Assembly (NCBI GenBank): GCA_025782575.1
Contig: JALGYY010000035.1
Coordinates: 535,541 to 599,540, forward strand
Source of the DNA: a bacterium
Lineage (GTDB): Bacteria > Orphanbacterota > Orphanbacteria > Orphanbacterales > Orphanbacteraceae
DNA length: 64,000 nt
Direction: 5' to 3'
The notes beneath the pieces were generated by a model, which was given only the letters and a program-made list of their open reading frames with translations, ran no database searches and had not been told where the DNA came from. The position numbers and the translations under genes are program-made. Shown one piece after another: positions 43,832 through 51,650 of the stretch; within the stretch, counting starts at the first letter, position 1, and the number at the start of each line of letters is the position of its first letter.

Positions 43832-45266
43832 AGCCCTGAGCGCTAGGGGGGCCAGTATTCGCGGTGATGACTATCAACATCTCTGGGGATGGATAAAGGC
43901 GCTAAAGGTCCTTACTCCAGGATCAATTGTTACTGAGATTGGTATCGAGGATCCGAGAGCTAACGGCGCAGATGATGTCACCGTATACTACGCTGACGGT
44001 CGGAATGAACTCTATCAATGCAAATCAGCCGTAGACGGCCGAAAGATGTTTAATGTCGATTGGTTGATTGAGGATGATGTCCTTCTTCGCCTATTTGATG
44101 TATGGAAAAAACATTCTGACAACCTGGATGGCCTCCAAATCGAACTTGTCACGAACAGACTTCCAGACACCAATGATCCTTTCTGTGACCTTCTCGACGG
44201 AAGAAGTCGAAAAGTTACCAACCTGCTCCATACTGACGGCCCTCGTTCTCGAATAGGGAAAGTCAGGAAGCGGCTAACAGACGGTCTTCGCACAACCGAT
44301 GCCGAACTTCGTGCCTTTCTTTCCCATGTTAGTTTTCGCATAGCCCTCTCCTTCGAGGATCTTGCTGAACGAGCGAGAGAGGAAATGGGGTATCGGGGGT
44401 TGCGTTCAGATCGCACCGACCTGGACCAGGGAATCGAACTAATCCGGAAATGGGTCACTTCCGGTAAACGCAACCTTTCGGCCCAAGAGGTTAGAGATGA
44501 GATTGGTACTCTTCAGCTGGAGCGAGAAGCCCCGTATACAACTCTTCTCATACAGGCACTTGATCGAGAACTCGCCCCTGGGGATGCCGACATTGTTTTT
44601 GATTGGGTAGATCTTTTCATCGGAGATGACCCGCGATCTCGTCGTTTGCTCCATGACAATAGTGACTGGAACTCTAGAATCCGCCCCGAAATTAAGAAGG
44701 CTGCAGATGTACTGAATCGCGAGTCTCACAGACGAGTTATTGTACGTGGATCCGCGCGTCTGCCACTATGGTTTACGGTTGGTGTGGAGTTCTCGCGAAC
44801 TGCGGGATTCGATATTGCCTCAATGCAAGGTGGGCAAATCTGGGGATCCACTGGTGGCGAAATCAACCAGATGCGCCTAAGTACTCATCACGAACAGCTT
44901 CGAGATGGGAATAGCATCGCGATCGGGCTATCGGTATCGACCGATCTCTCGGCTGATGTGCGCGAATATGTTGAGAATCACCTTCATGAAGTGGGTAGCG
45001 TATTCTTCCTTTCCCCAGAGAGGGGTCCAAGCAATGCCGCCATTCCTGATCCTAAAGCTGCTCGTGATCTGGCGTTCTCCGTTAGAGATCTCGTGCGAAC
45101 GATAACACGGGAGAAGAAACCGCATACTTTGCACCTCTTCATAGCTACACCCCGAGGTTTCTCCCTTCTCCTTGGGCATCTGTGGGATCGAATGCCACAC
45201 ACTCAACTGTACGAGGATCTTGGCTCTCCTGGTGGTTATGCGCCTTCTTTTTCGATTTCCAACTAA
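43821..45266 (+). CDS. cap4: CBASS effector Cap4-like: dsDNA nuclease plus SAVED domain
   Basis: The 481-residue protein has an N-terminal DUF4297-type PD-(D/E)XK nuclease (SIRGDDYQHLWGWIKAL; NGADDVTVYYADGRNELYQCK, with the catalytic D and QxK) and a C-terminal SAVED domain (FDIASMQGGQIWGSTGGE; THLFIATP-like LHLFIATPRGFSLLLGHLW). SAVED binds the cyclic oligonucleotide and triggers DNA degradation and cell death. The start at 43821 overlaps cap6 by 11 bp; an in-frame ATG at 43773 would overlap by 59 bp. It is the last gene of the operon. Confidence 0.9.
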   Translation: MRNRALSARGASIRGDDYQHLWGWIKALKVLTPGSIVTEIGIEDPRANGADDVTVYYADGRNELYQCKSAVDGRKMFNVDWLIEDDVLLRLFDVWKKHSDNLDGLQIELVTNRLPDTNDPFCDLLDGRSRKVTNLLHTDGPRSRIGKVRKRLTDGLRTTDAELRAFLSHVSFRIALSFEDLAERAREEMGYRGLRSDRTDLDQGIELIRKWVTSGKRNLSAQEVRDEIGTLQLEREAPYTTLLIQALDRELAPGDADIVFDWVDLFIGDDPRSRRLLHDNSDWNSRIRPEIKKAADVLNRESHRRVIVRGSARLPLWFTVGVEFSRTAGFDIASMQGGQIWGSTGGEINQMRLSTHHEQLRDGNSIAIGLSVSTDLSADVREYVENHLHEVGSVFFLSPERGPSNAAIPDPKAARDLAFSVRDLVRTITREKKPHTLHLFIATPRGFSLLLGHLWDRMPHTQLYEDLGSPGGYAPSFSISN

Positions 45267-45273
45267 AGCAGGG

Positions 45274-45295
45274 GCCGATTCACGCAAAGATCGGC
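45274..45295 (+). terminator. Weak hairpin after the CBASS operon
   Basis: GCCGAT and ATCGGC form a 6-bp stem with a 10-base loop 7 bp after the effector stop, followed by TTGTC. It is short, so termination is uncertain. The segment 45296-45498 shows no gene. Confidence 0.4.
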
Positions 45296-45498
45296 TTGTC
45301 CGATAAGCTTCCTTCTGGTTTTCACAGGAGGTCCTGTTTACCGAACTTCCGCCCCCCTCCTTTTCGCTTTTTCTTCTTGATAGGCTTTCTACATGATTTA
45401 CTCTGGAGGGAATTAGATGCTTCACTGTAGAAGCATAGCCGTTGGATAGCGTCGAAATGTTCCTGGAAAGAGGTACGAATACCATCCACGGTAATCGA

Positions 45499-45691
45499 CC
45501 AACTGTCCCTCGATCTTTAAGCCTTCCCCCTCTTCCCCGATGTCCGGGATTCTGGTACTCTACCCAGGTCGTCGTCGATTGTATTCGACGGTACACTTGT
45601 ATCGACAGTTAGCTCATCCAAATCTGGTATCACGAAATATTCGCTAGTATTGGCGATCCAAGTTCGAACGTCGTCTACTGTGGTGTACCAG
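45499..45691. repeat. Direct repeat, right copy, bounding the CBASS cassette
   Basis: This is the counterpart of 38607-38799. Its first 20 bases repeat the final codons (QLSLDL, stop) of the gene at 38308 although the rest of that gene is absent here. The remainder is the 3' end of recombinase 2. Confidence 0.92.
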
Positions 45692-47163
45692 TTGAAACTC
45701 GCGGCTGATTCCGCTACGAACGAGAACGGTTTCGCCAATGAAAACCGGACTTTTCGTCCCCTCAAGGTGTAGTTCAAACCTACTGTGTCGAGAATTTTTC
45801 GCTTCTGAACTTTTGTCCCCGCTGCGAAAACTCGACCCGCCCTAACCGCAAACTCAATCGTCTTTTTCGTGAGCGCGTCGACTTCCTCCGAGCTCCTCGG
45901 ACCGGCACCGATCTTCTCCTCCATTGCGCGACGACGGTCTTCCAGCGCTCGTTTCCTGCCGATGTAGACGTCGTCATCAACGAGTTCGCGAAGTCGCAGG
46001 GAAAGGAGGTTATCCACCTCCTGGTTTACCTTCTCCAGAGATCTTTGCATTGACTGACGGACTTCTTCCCGTCTCGCCTTTTCGCGAGTCGATTCCTTTT
46101 CTAGCTGGCGCTTGATCCAATCATAGACTTTCTCTGGGATTCCAATTCGGGAGAGTTCCCCTTGCATCTGCCTCTCCAGATCGGGCCCAGAAATCGCCGG
46201 TTCCCGGCAAACGACATTTGCCTTTTGTCTCGAACACCGGTAGTAAACATATTTCAACCCGCTCGGCTTCGTATGTACTTCAGCGGTTATCGAGCCCCCG
46301 CAGAGTCCACACACGATGAGACCCGTGAAGGGGAAGCTGTGCTTCTTCGGTCGTGGGCGTCCTGGGCGCCCAAGAATATCCTGAACACGGTCAAATTCCT
46401 CCCGGGTAACCATCGGCGGATGCAAACCGGAAAATGTTTCTCCGGACCGGAGCTGTATGACTCCCATGTAGAAAGGGTTGGCGAACATACGGTATATCAT
46501 TGACCGAGAGAGAGCTTTCCCTCCTTGGCGCTTGGACTTCCGAGTACGAAAACCCCATTCCTCATCGGCGATCTGCAGGATCTCCTTCGGCCTCATGGTG
46601 CCGGAGAGAAGAAGCTCCCACATCCGCCGAACATGGTCAAAGCGGTCAGGGTCCTTCTCGATGGTCTTCTCTAAGCGATTGTTGAGATACCCAAGGGGAG
46701 CAACTCCACTGAGCCAACCCTGCTTGAGTTTCGCGCGGATCCCCCTCCGAACGTTCTGCCGGAGGTCGTCGATAAACTTTGTCGCGATCCCGAGTTCAAA
46801 GTTCCCCATGAAACGGTCGTTTCCATCTCGGGTGTAGGTCCGGTCGCTTGTAACGATTTCATCCAACTTACCATCGGCCAGAGCTTGGAGGATGGATCCA
46901 GTATCCATATGGTTTCTGGAAAGGCGATCCATTTTCCAACAGAAGACGCCGCGAATCTCGCCCTTTTTGATGCGTCGCATGAGCTGGTCGAAGACTGGTC
47001 GGCCGGGGGCCTTGGCCGATTTCGCTTCCGAGAGAACCTCCGCAATGCGAATTCCTCTCCTCTCGGCAATACTTCGGAGTTCGTCGATTTGGGAATCGAC
47101 CGAGAGTATCTGTCGGTCTTCCGATTCAGTGGATTTTCTGGCGTAGATGATGTGTGAAGGCAT
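45517..47163 (-). CDS. Large serine recombinase 2
   Basis: The 548-residue protein has the same layout as recombinase 1: YARKSTESEDRQ with the catalytic serine, FCWKMDRLSRNH, the recombinase domain (GWLSGVAPLGYLNN), a zinc ribbon (CGLCGGSI ... RCSRQKANVVC) and a coiled coil. After PFSFVAESAASFN it has an extra tail of about 57 residues beginning WYTTVDDVRTW, whose coding sequence is the 193-bp repeat. The small protein gene at 47203-47469 lies 39 bp upstream on the same strand, so the two may be co-expressed. Confidence 0.92.
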   Translation of the reverse strand: MPSHIIYARKSTESEDRQILSVDSQIDELRSIAERRGIRIAEVLSEAKSAKAPGRPVFDQLMRRIKKGEIRGVFCWKMDRLSRNHMDTGSILQALADGKLDEIVTSDRTYTRDGNDRFMGNFELGIATKFIDDLRQNVRRGIRAKLKQGWLSGVAPLGYLNNRLEKTIEKDPDRFDHVRRMWELLLSGTMRPKEILQIADEEWGFRTRKSKRQGGKALSRSMIYRMFANPFYMGVIQLRSGETFSGLHPPMVTREEFDRVQDILGRPGRPRPKKHSFPFTGLIVCGLCGGSITAEVHTKPSGLKYVYYRCSRQKANVVCREPAISGPDLERQMQGELSRIGIPEKVYDWIKRQLEKESTREKARREEVRQSMQRSLEKVNQEVDNLLSLRLRELVDDDVYIGRKRALEDRRRAMEEKIGAGPRSSEEVDALTKKTIEFAVRAGRVFAAGTKVQKRKILDTVGLNYTLRGRKVRFSLAKPFSFVAESAASFNWYTTVDDVRTWIANTSEYFVIPDLDELTVDTSVPSNTIDDDLGRVPESRTSGKRGKA

Positions 47164-47202
47164 AGATGTTTGTGATTGGGTAGCTTACCGAAAACGGGCG
47201 AA

Positions 47203-47469
47203 TCAGGGCAAGTTGGACAACGTTCGAACCCCGGAATCCGGCCCATTTCGCTCCGGATCCTCGGGAATGGGGCCGGCGAGCATCCGGAAAAGTCCGACGA
47301 GGTCTGTCGCGCGGTCCCATGCCTCCCGGTTCGTGAGTTCCACGTCGCATTCCTCCCGCATTAGGGCCTTAAACTCTTCGATATCCTCCTGTGTGAACAG
47401 GAAGCCTACCTCCGGCTTTTCGCCATCCTGGGCGTCTGAATCGTGCCGTTCTCGTACTTGTTTGCTCAC
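47203..47469 (-). CDS. Small recombinase-associated protein, paralogue of 38308-38628
   Basis: The 88-residue protein has the block FTQEDIEEFKALMREECDVE and FRMLAGPIPEDPERN, clearly homologous to the protein at 38308. The start is GTG. Here the gene is upstream of, and in the same direction as, recombinase 2, while the paralogue at 38308 converges on the recombinase scar. Pairing of this family with the recombinase at both places suggests a functional link such as directionality or immunity, but no function is known to me. Confidence 0.7.
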   Translation of the reverse strand: MSKQVRERHDSDAQDGEKPEVGFLFTQEDIEEFKALMREECDVELTNREAWDRATDLVGLFRMLAGPIPEDPERNGPDSGVRTLSNLP

Positions 47470-47550
47470 GTCCTAATATTACTAACTTCATGATTTTCAG
47501 TGGATCGGGGTTTTCGTTGCGCTGGCAGGACTCGATCGCGAATCAAAGAC

Positions 47551-47559
47551 TTATCCACA
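47551..47559 (+). other. Perfect DnaA-box sequence
   Basis: TTATCCACA, identical to the consensus DnaA box, lies about 70 bp upstream of the Xre regulator and winged-helix genes, which resemble plasmid replication genes. A single box is weak evidence for an origin. Confidence 0.3.
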
Positions 47560-47626
47560 GTCTGTCTTGGAGAACCTACCTCCCACCAGGGCGTCATGGA
47601 TCGCGGGGCAAGGTATTGTGAACCTC

Positions 47627-47902
47627 ATGAACATGCAAGTAACGCCGCGTGTCGGAGGGAAACTTGGTCGTTACCCGAACACGATCCGCAGGTACAGAAT
47701 TCAGTCGGGCCTGTCGCAGCGAAAACTCGCGGCACTCACAGGCCACAGCCGGAGCACGATCTCTGCCTGGGAACGCGGACATGTGCTGCCATCCCTGGCG
47801 AACGCTCTCCAGCTCGCGAAGACGCTCGGGGCGCTCATCGAGACGCTCTACCACGAGCTCTACTCCACGGAGAGGCCTTCGAAACCTCAAACCACAGCGT
47901 GA
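47627..47902 (+). CDS. Xre-family helix-turn-helix regulator
   Basis: The 91-residue protein has a single HTH_3 domain: IRRYRIQSGLSQRKLAALTG and SRSTISAWERG. It is first in a tightly packed plus-strand operon, and its stop overlaps the next start by one base (TGATG). It probably represses this operon. The start at 47627 is chosen for domain boundaries; a longer frame from 47567 exists, and neither has a good ribosome-binding site. Confidence 0.75.
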   Translation: MNMQVTPRVGGKLGRYPNTIRRYRIQSGLSQRKLAALTGHSRSTISAWERGHVLPSLANALQLAKTLGALIETLYHELYSTERPSKPQTTA

Positions 47903-48504
47903 TGACGAAATCCGCGATTTTCGAACTCCTCCGTCCCGCCCTCGATGTGACGGATGCGCCGACAAAGCTCGGTCGTTCCCTCTGGCTCTATGCTCTCCTG
48001 ATCACAGTCGCTAGTAATGAAGGCCGCGTGATCCGGACATCCGCTCGCCTGGCGAGTGACCTCTCTGTAGAGGAGAATACGATTCAAGACTGGCTGAAAC
48101 GACTGGAGAAGCACAGCCTCATCCAGATCCAGTCGCCTCCCCCCTACCTTGTCACGAGACTGCGATTCTGGCCTAGTAGGGACCAGAATCGCAGCCCCAA
48201 TCCCCCAAAAACAGCGGCGAAGCAAGCTAAGCATAAATATGTACCTGTCGGCAGCAGCAAGCTAGCTTCAAGCAAGGCAGGAGAGGTTGGGGGTTCGGGG
48301 GAAGGAGAGGATCTCGATCGAGCTGTCGCTTCGGAACTCGGCGTCAGCCGTGAAGAAATCGAACAATGGATCGCGGACTATCCCGAGACCATTGTCCAGA
48401 GAGCCCTCACCCGTGTCCGGAACACGCCGGAGAGTCAGATACGAAAATCAAAAGAAGCCCTCTTCCGGTTTCTCCTTACTCGCCTCACGAATGAACCCGA
48501 ATGA
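47902..48504 (+). CDS. Winged-helix replication-initiator-like protein 1
   Basis: The 200-residue protein has an N-terminal winged helix (LGRSLWLYALLITVASNEG, LASDLSVEENTIQDWLKRLE), a basic, serine-rich linker with SKLASSKAG, and a C-terminal helical region ending IRKSKEALFRFLLTRLTNE. The same order occurs in the next gene, so they are paralogues. The pattern is like plasmid helix-turn-helix proteins of DnaA/DnaD-type initiator operons. It overlaps the next gene by four bases. The function (DNA binding) is inferred. Confidence 0.65.
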   Translation: MTKSAIFELLRPALDVTDAPTKLGRSLWLYALLITVASNEGRVIRTSARLASDLSVEENTIQDWLKRLEKHSLIQIQSPPPYLVTRLRFWPSRDQNRSPNPPKTAAKQAKHKYVPVGSSKLASSKAGEVGGSGEGEDLDRAVASELGVSREEIEQWIADYPETIVQRALTRVRNTPESQIRKSKEALFRFLLTRLTNEPE

Positions 48505-49028
48505 CCCACCACAACCCCATTACTATTTCAATCTCGCAACGAATTCTTGAACATCCCGAAGCTATTCACCTCCGCCGGATGCGAGCAGCGATCTGGCTCT
48601 ACCTCGTCCTGCTCGGCCGCATCGGGAGCGAGAGCGATGAGATTGAGATCGACCCCGCTGAAACCGCCCTTGCGATGGGCGTTCACGAGGGAACCATCCG
48701 GAGCTGGATCGGGCACCTTCGGAAATGGCGGTACGTGGATGCAAGGCGAACGAATGGCTCAGTCCTCGTCCGAGTGAGGCGCGCCGCTGCTACCACCGCG
48801 AGCGAGCCCCCTAAGAAGCCCAAACGGGTGTTCGCCGTAGAGAATCTCGCAAAATCACTCGGCGAGACCGATGACCGGGAAGCCCTTGAGCAGGTCTTGG
48901 AGGCTCACCCGGACGATGTCATCCGACAAGCACTTGCAAGAACCCTCGCGGTCCCGGAAGAGAAAATCCGGAAGTCTCGAACAGCCCTTTTTCTTTACCT
49001 CCTCAAACAACATGAAGAAGACAAATAA
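48501..49028 (+). CDS. Winged-helix replication-initiator-like protein 2
   Basis: The 175-residue paralogue of the previous protein: MRAAIWLYLVLLGRIG, ALAMGVHEGTIRSWIGHLRK, a basic linker, and VPEEKIRKSRTALFLYLLKQ at the end. The shared C-terminal block (EEKIRKSRTALFLYLL against ESQIRKSKEALFRFLL) makes the duplication clear. Its 3' end overlaps the RuvC-like gene by 17 bp. Confidence 0.65.
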   Translation: MTHHNPITISISQRILEHPEAIHLRRMRAAIWLYLVLLGRIGSESDEIEIDPAETALAMGVHEGTIRSWIGHLRKWRYVDARRTNGSVLVRVRRAAATTASEPPKKPKRVFAVENLAKSLGETDDREALEQVLEAHPDDVIRQALARTLAVPEEKIRKSRTALFLYLLKQHEEDK

Positions 49029-49506
49029 CACGATCCTCGCCATCGATCCCGGGCTCCGGGAATTCGGTTTTGCCGTCCTCTCCGGAAAAAACCTCATCGA
49101 TGCCGGAGCCCGGTCGCTCAAACTTGTCCCTCGGGAGAAGCGGGAAGCCTCCCTCCGCGCGCTCGTAGGTTCATGGATAGAGATACACAAGCCAAGCGTC
49201 ATCGTTCTGGAAGCAACTCACTCCCACCCTATTCCCTGGCTCCATGATGTCCATCGCATGACGAGGAGAATCGAACGAATGGCTCGGTATCGGAATCTGT
49301 CCGTCGCCCGCTACGCTCCGCAGGCCGTTCGAAAAGACCTCCTCGGAAACGGCTGGGCAACGAAAAAGGAAGCCGCGGCGGCCATAGTGAGCAGATACCC
49401 CCGCCTCCGCGTTTATTTGACCCAGGACCAAAAGTGGAAGGAGCGGCTCTGGCTCAACATGTTTGACGCAATCGCTCTTGCTCTCCACCACCAAAGGACG
49501 CGCTAA
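49012..49506 (+). CDS. RuvC-like nuclease 1
   Basis: The 164-residue protein has an RNase H-fold nuclease pattern: ILAIDPGLREFGFAVLSG (first Asp), SVIVLEATHS (Glu), and WLNMFDAIALALHHQ near the end (final Asp). These match RuvC-type Holliday-junction resolvases. It is slightly shorter than cellular RuvC and belongs to the divergent mobile-element type. It would cut branched DNA made during replication or recombination of the element. Confidence 0.8.
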   Translation: MKKTNNTILAIDPGLREFGFAVLSGKNLIDAGARSLKLVPREKREASLRALVGSWIEIHKPSVIVLEATHSHPIPWLHDVHRMTRRIERMARYRNLSVARYAPQAVRKDLLGNGWATKKEAAAAIVSRYPRLRVYLTQDQKWKERLWLNMFDAIALALHHQRTR

Positions 49507-49650
49507 CCGCCCTCCCAGACCGCCTCGTGCGGCTATGAGCGTATCCACTTGCGGAGCGCCGCTACCATGTTTCGTCGCTTCAGCGAGCAAGATACTGAGG
49601 CCATGCGTAGTCATTGGGAGGGCACCTCAATTCGTAACCCCACAAACTTC

Positions 49651-50193
49651 ATGAAAAACACTGTTCTTGGAATCGACCCCGGAACCCGAGATATGGGAAT
49701 CGCCGTTCTCGCTGGCGACGAACTCGTCGCCTACGGCGTCCACACCCTCCGCAATGGACATCGCCCCTACGACGTGATCGGGCAAGCGAGGAAGATCGTC
49801 CTCATGTACGTAGCCAAGTACAACCCCAGCGTCGTATCGCTCGAAAAACCGCTCCGGATGAGCCACAAACGCGCTGCCCTCCTAACCACAATTGTCGAGG
49901 AGCTCTCGGCTCGGACCCGTGATCTGCAACTTGAGGTCGTCCAGCTGCAACCCAGCGAGATCCGTCAGGAGCTCCTCGGCAACCCCCGTGCGAACAAACT
50001 CCAGGTGGCCGAAACGATTGTAGAAAACGGCTTCGAGGAGTTGCGGGAAAAGCTGCCCCAGAAGCCCAAGCGCTCCGCCCTGGGGTACCGGCCGAAGGAG
50101 ATGTACTGGTTTCATATGTTTGATGCGTTAGCAGCAGCGCTGGCGACCCAGGGTGCAGCTCTTCGAACGAAGAGTAGCGCGAGTCACACCTAA
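49651..50193 (+). CDS. RuvC-like nuclease 2
   Basis: The 180-residue paralogue has VLGIDPGTRDMGIAVLAGDE (Asp), PSVVSLEKPLRMSHKRA (Glu) and YWFHMFDALAAALATQ (final Asp). Two different RuvC-like proteins in tandem, after two winged-helix paralogues, suggest that the block arose by duplication of a two-gene unit. The start is separated from the first RuvC stop by 144 bp that contains no gene. Confidence 0.8.
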   Translation: MKNTVLGIDPGTRDMGIAVLAGDELVAYGVHTLRNGHRPYDVIGQARKIVLMYVAKYNPSVVSLEKPLRMSHKRAALLTTIVEELSARTRDLQLEVVQLQPSEIRQELLGNPRANKLQVAETIVENGFEELREKLPQKPKRSALGYRPKEMYWFHMFDALAAALATQGAALRTKSSASHT

Positions 50194-50297
50194 GCCCCCC
50201 GACACAGTTCCATCCATCCCGTCTACGCTTTCAATTGAGCCCACAATCAGGGCTCCCTCCGTTCCTTTCACAACAAAACACGAGAAGGAGAATTCTC

Positions 50298-50972
50298 ATG
50301 AATCAGCAGATTCACTCGAATCCCGATGTTCCGATCGCCGAAAATGTGGAGACGATCACGAGAGACACCGGCTTCTACGCAGAGATTCTAACGAGAGCAC
50401 ACCAAGATGGTCTCTGCGAAGTGCAGACGACGTTGAGTCAGATTCCGACGGAAGGGAACGAGCGGACAGCCATCGTGAAAGCGGAAGTCCGAACGAGCAA
50501 AGGTCTCTTCCATGCATACGGCGATGCTTCCCCGGAAAGCGTAGATACCGATTACCTGCCCCATCTCATTCGCGTAGCAGAGACCCGAGCGAAGGCTCGA
50601 GCACTCCGAGATGCGGTGAATATGGGAGCCGCGACCTTTGAGGGGTCGAATGGTGAATCGTCGACCATGAAAACAGGAGCAGCGGAAGCTGAGCCCCCCT
50701 CGGTATCGGCCAACGACACCCCTCCCCTTCCTGAAACAGCCGGCAGAACGGAAACCGGTCCAGCGCCAGAGGGATTCATCTCCCTCTCCGAAGCCCAGCG
50801 TCGATATCTGTATCGTTTGGTTGCGGCCCACGGTTTCAAAGGAGAAGCCGCTGACGCAAGAATTCTGGAACTTTTCGGGGCATCAGCGTTTTCCGAGATT
50901 TCCAAATCTGCCGCAAGAGAGAAGATCGATCGTCTGCTCCGAGAAGAAAGTAACCCCGCACCGACAGTGTAG
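50298..50972 (+). CDS. Rad52-like single-strand annealing protein candidate
   Basis: The 224-residue protein has an N-terminal domain with the pattern LIRVAETRAKARALRDAVNMG, which resembles the 'AETRA-ARALR' signature of phage and plasmid single-strand annealing proteins of the Rad52/Sak type. A Pro/Thr-rich linker follows, and then a C-terminal helical domain (ISLSEAQRRYLYRLVAAHGF). AAGGAGAA precedes the ATG by five bases. With RuvC, RadC and DUF932 neighbours, a role in recombination of the element is likely, but the family call is tentative. Confidence 0.6.
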   Translation: MNQQIHSNPDVPIAENVETITRDTGFYAEILTRAHQDGLCEVQTTLSQIPTEGNERTAIVKAEVRTSKGLFHAYGDASPESVDTDYLPHLIRVAETRAKARALRDAVNMGAATFEGSNGESSTMKTGAAEAEPPSVSANDTPPLPETAGRTETGPAPEGFISLSEAQRRYLYRLVAAHGFKGEAADARILELFGASAFSEISKSAAREKIDRLLREESNPAPTV

Positions 50973-51094
50973 TCGAACCCCGCAAACATCTCGCCTAGCT
51001 GCTGCACTGTCGCTCCCGCCAGGCGGGCTAGAGCCTGCCCATCGAGGGCCTGTCTCCCCCGAATCGGGAACGCCTCTCGATCGCTCCGACAATC

Positions 51095-51133
51095 GTATGG
51101 AGCTTCCGGCGAACCTTGCTGGAAGCTCCATAC
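51095..51133 (+). terminator. 13-bp hairpin terminator
   Basis: GTATGGAGCTTCC and GGAAGCTCCATAC form a perfect 13-bp stem with a 13-base loop, followed by TCTTCTT. It ends the transcript of the annealing-protein-like gene and lies before the radC-like gene. Confidence 0.7.
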
Positions 51134-51164
51134 TCTTCTTCACCATCATTAAGGAGGTTATCTC

Positions 51165-51572
51165 ATGCCACTCGAGTGGAAACCTCGGGGCGATGTACTT
51201 CTTCGCGATCCGGCCGCCGTGTACGAAGTCATGCGAAAAAGGCGCCTTCCTCGGGACCGCGAAGTTTTCAGCGCGCTCCTGCTGGATGCTAAGAACCGCC
51301 TCGTTCGCGCCGTGACGGTGAGCGTCGGGACTCTGACCGCTTCGCTCGTTCATCCACGGGAAGTCTTCAAAGCTGCAATCCGTCACTCCGCAGCCTCGAT
51401 CATCCTCGTGCACAACCATCCGTCAGGTGACCCGACGCCCTCCCGAGAGGACATCGAGGTCACGGAGAGGCTGGTCGAAGTCGGGAAGGTGCTCGGCATC
51501 GAACTCCTTGACCATGTGATCCTGGGTTCGAATGGGCGCTTCGAGAGCCTCCGTGAGACGGGGTACTTCTGA
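51165..51572 (+). CDS. radC: RadC-family JAB/MPN protein
   Basis: The 135-residue protein matches the JAB domain part of Rad[21 protein letters not shown], the metal-binding motif [16 protein letters not shown] (HxH and the downstream Asp), and the end [18 protein letters not shown]. Element-encoded RadC-like proteins of this size lack the N-terminal HhH region of cellular RadC. AAGGAGG is upstream. The function is unsettled, but the genes cluster with recombination functions of mobile elements. Confidence 0.88.
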   Translation: MPLEWKPRGDVLLRDPAAVYEVMRKRRLPRDREVFSALLLDAKNRLVRAVTVSVGTLTASLVHPREVFKAAIRHSAASIILVHNHPSGDPTPSREDIEVTERLVEVGKVLGIELLDHVILGSNGRFESLRETGYF

Positions 51573-51650
51573 TCGCCAAACCGCTACTTCAAGAATCTCG
51601 CTTCCTGGACGATCTGGGAAGTCTGTACTCAAAACGAAGGAGAATCTGCA

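Noticed and set aside
45182-45430. 82-codon frame after the CBASS effector
   Set aside because: Overlaps the effector in another frame and is rich in Phe/Arg without a start signal.
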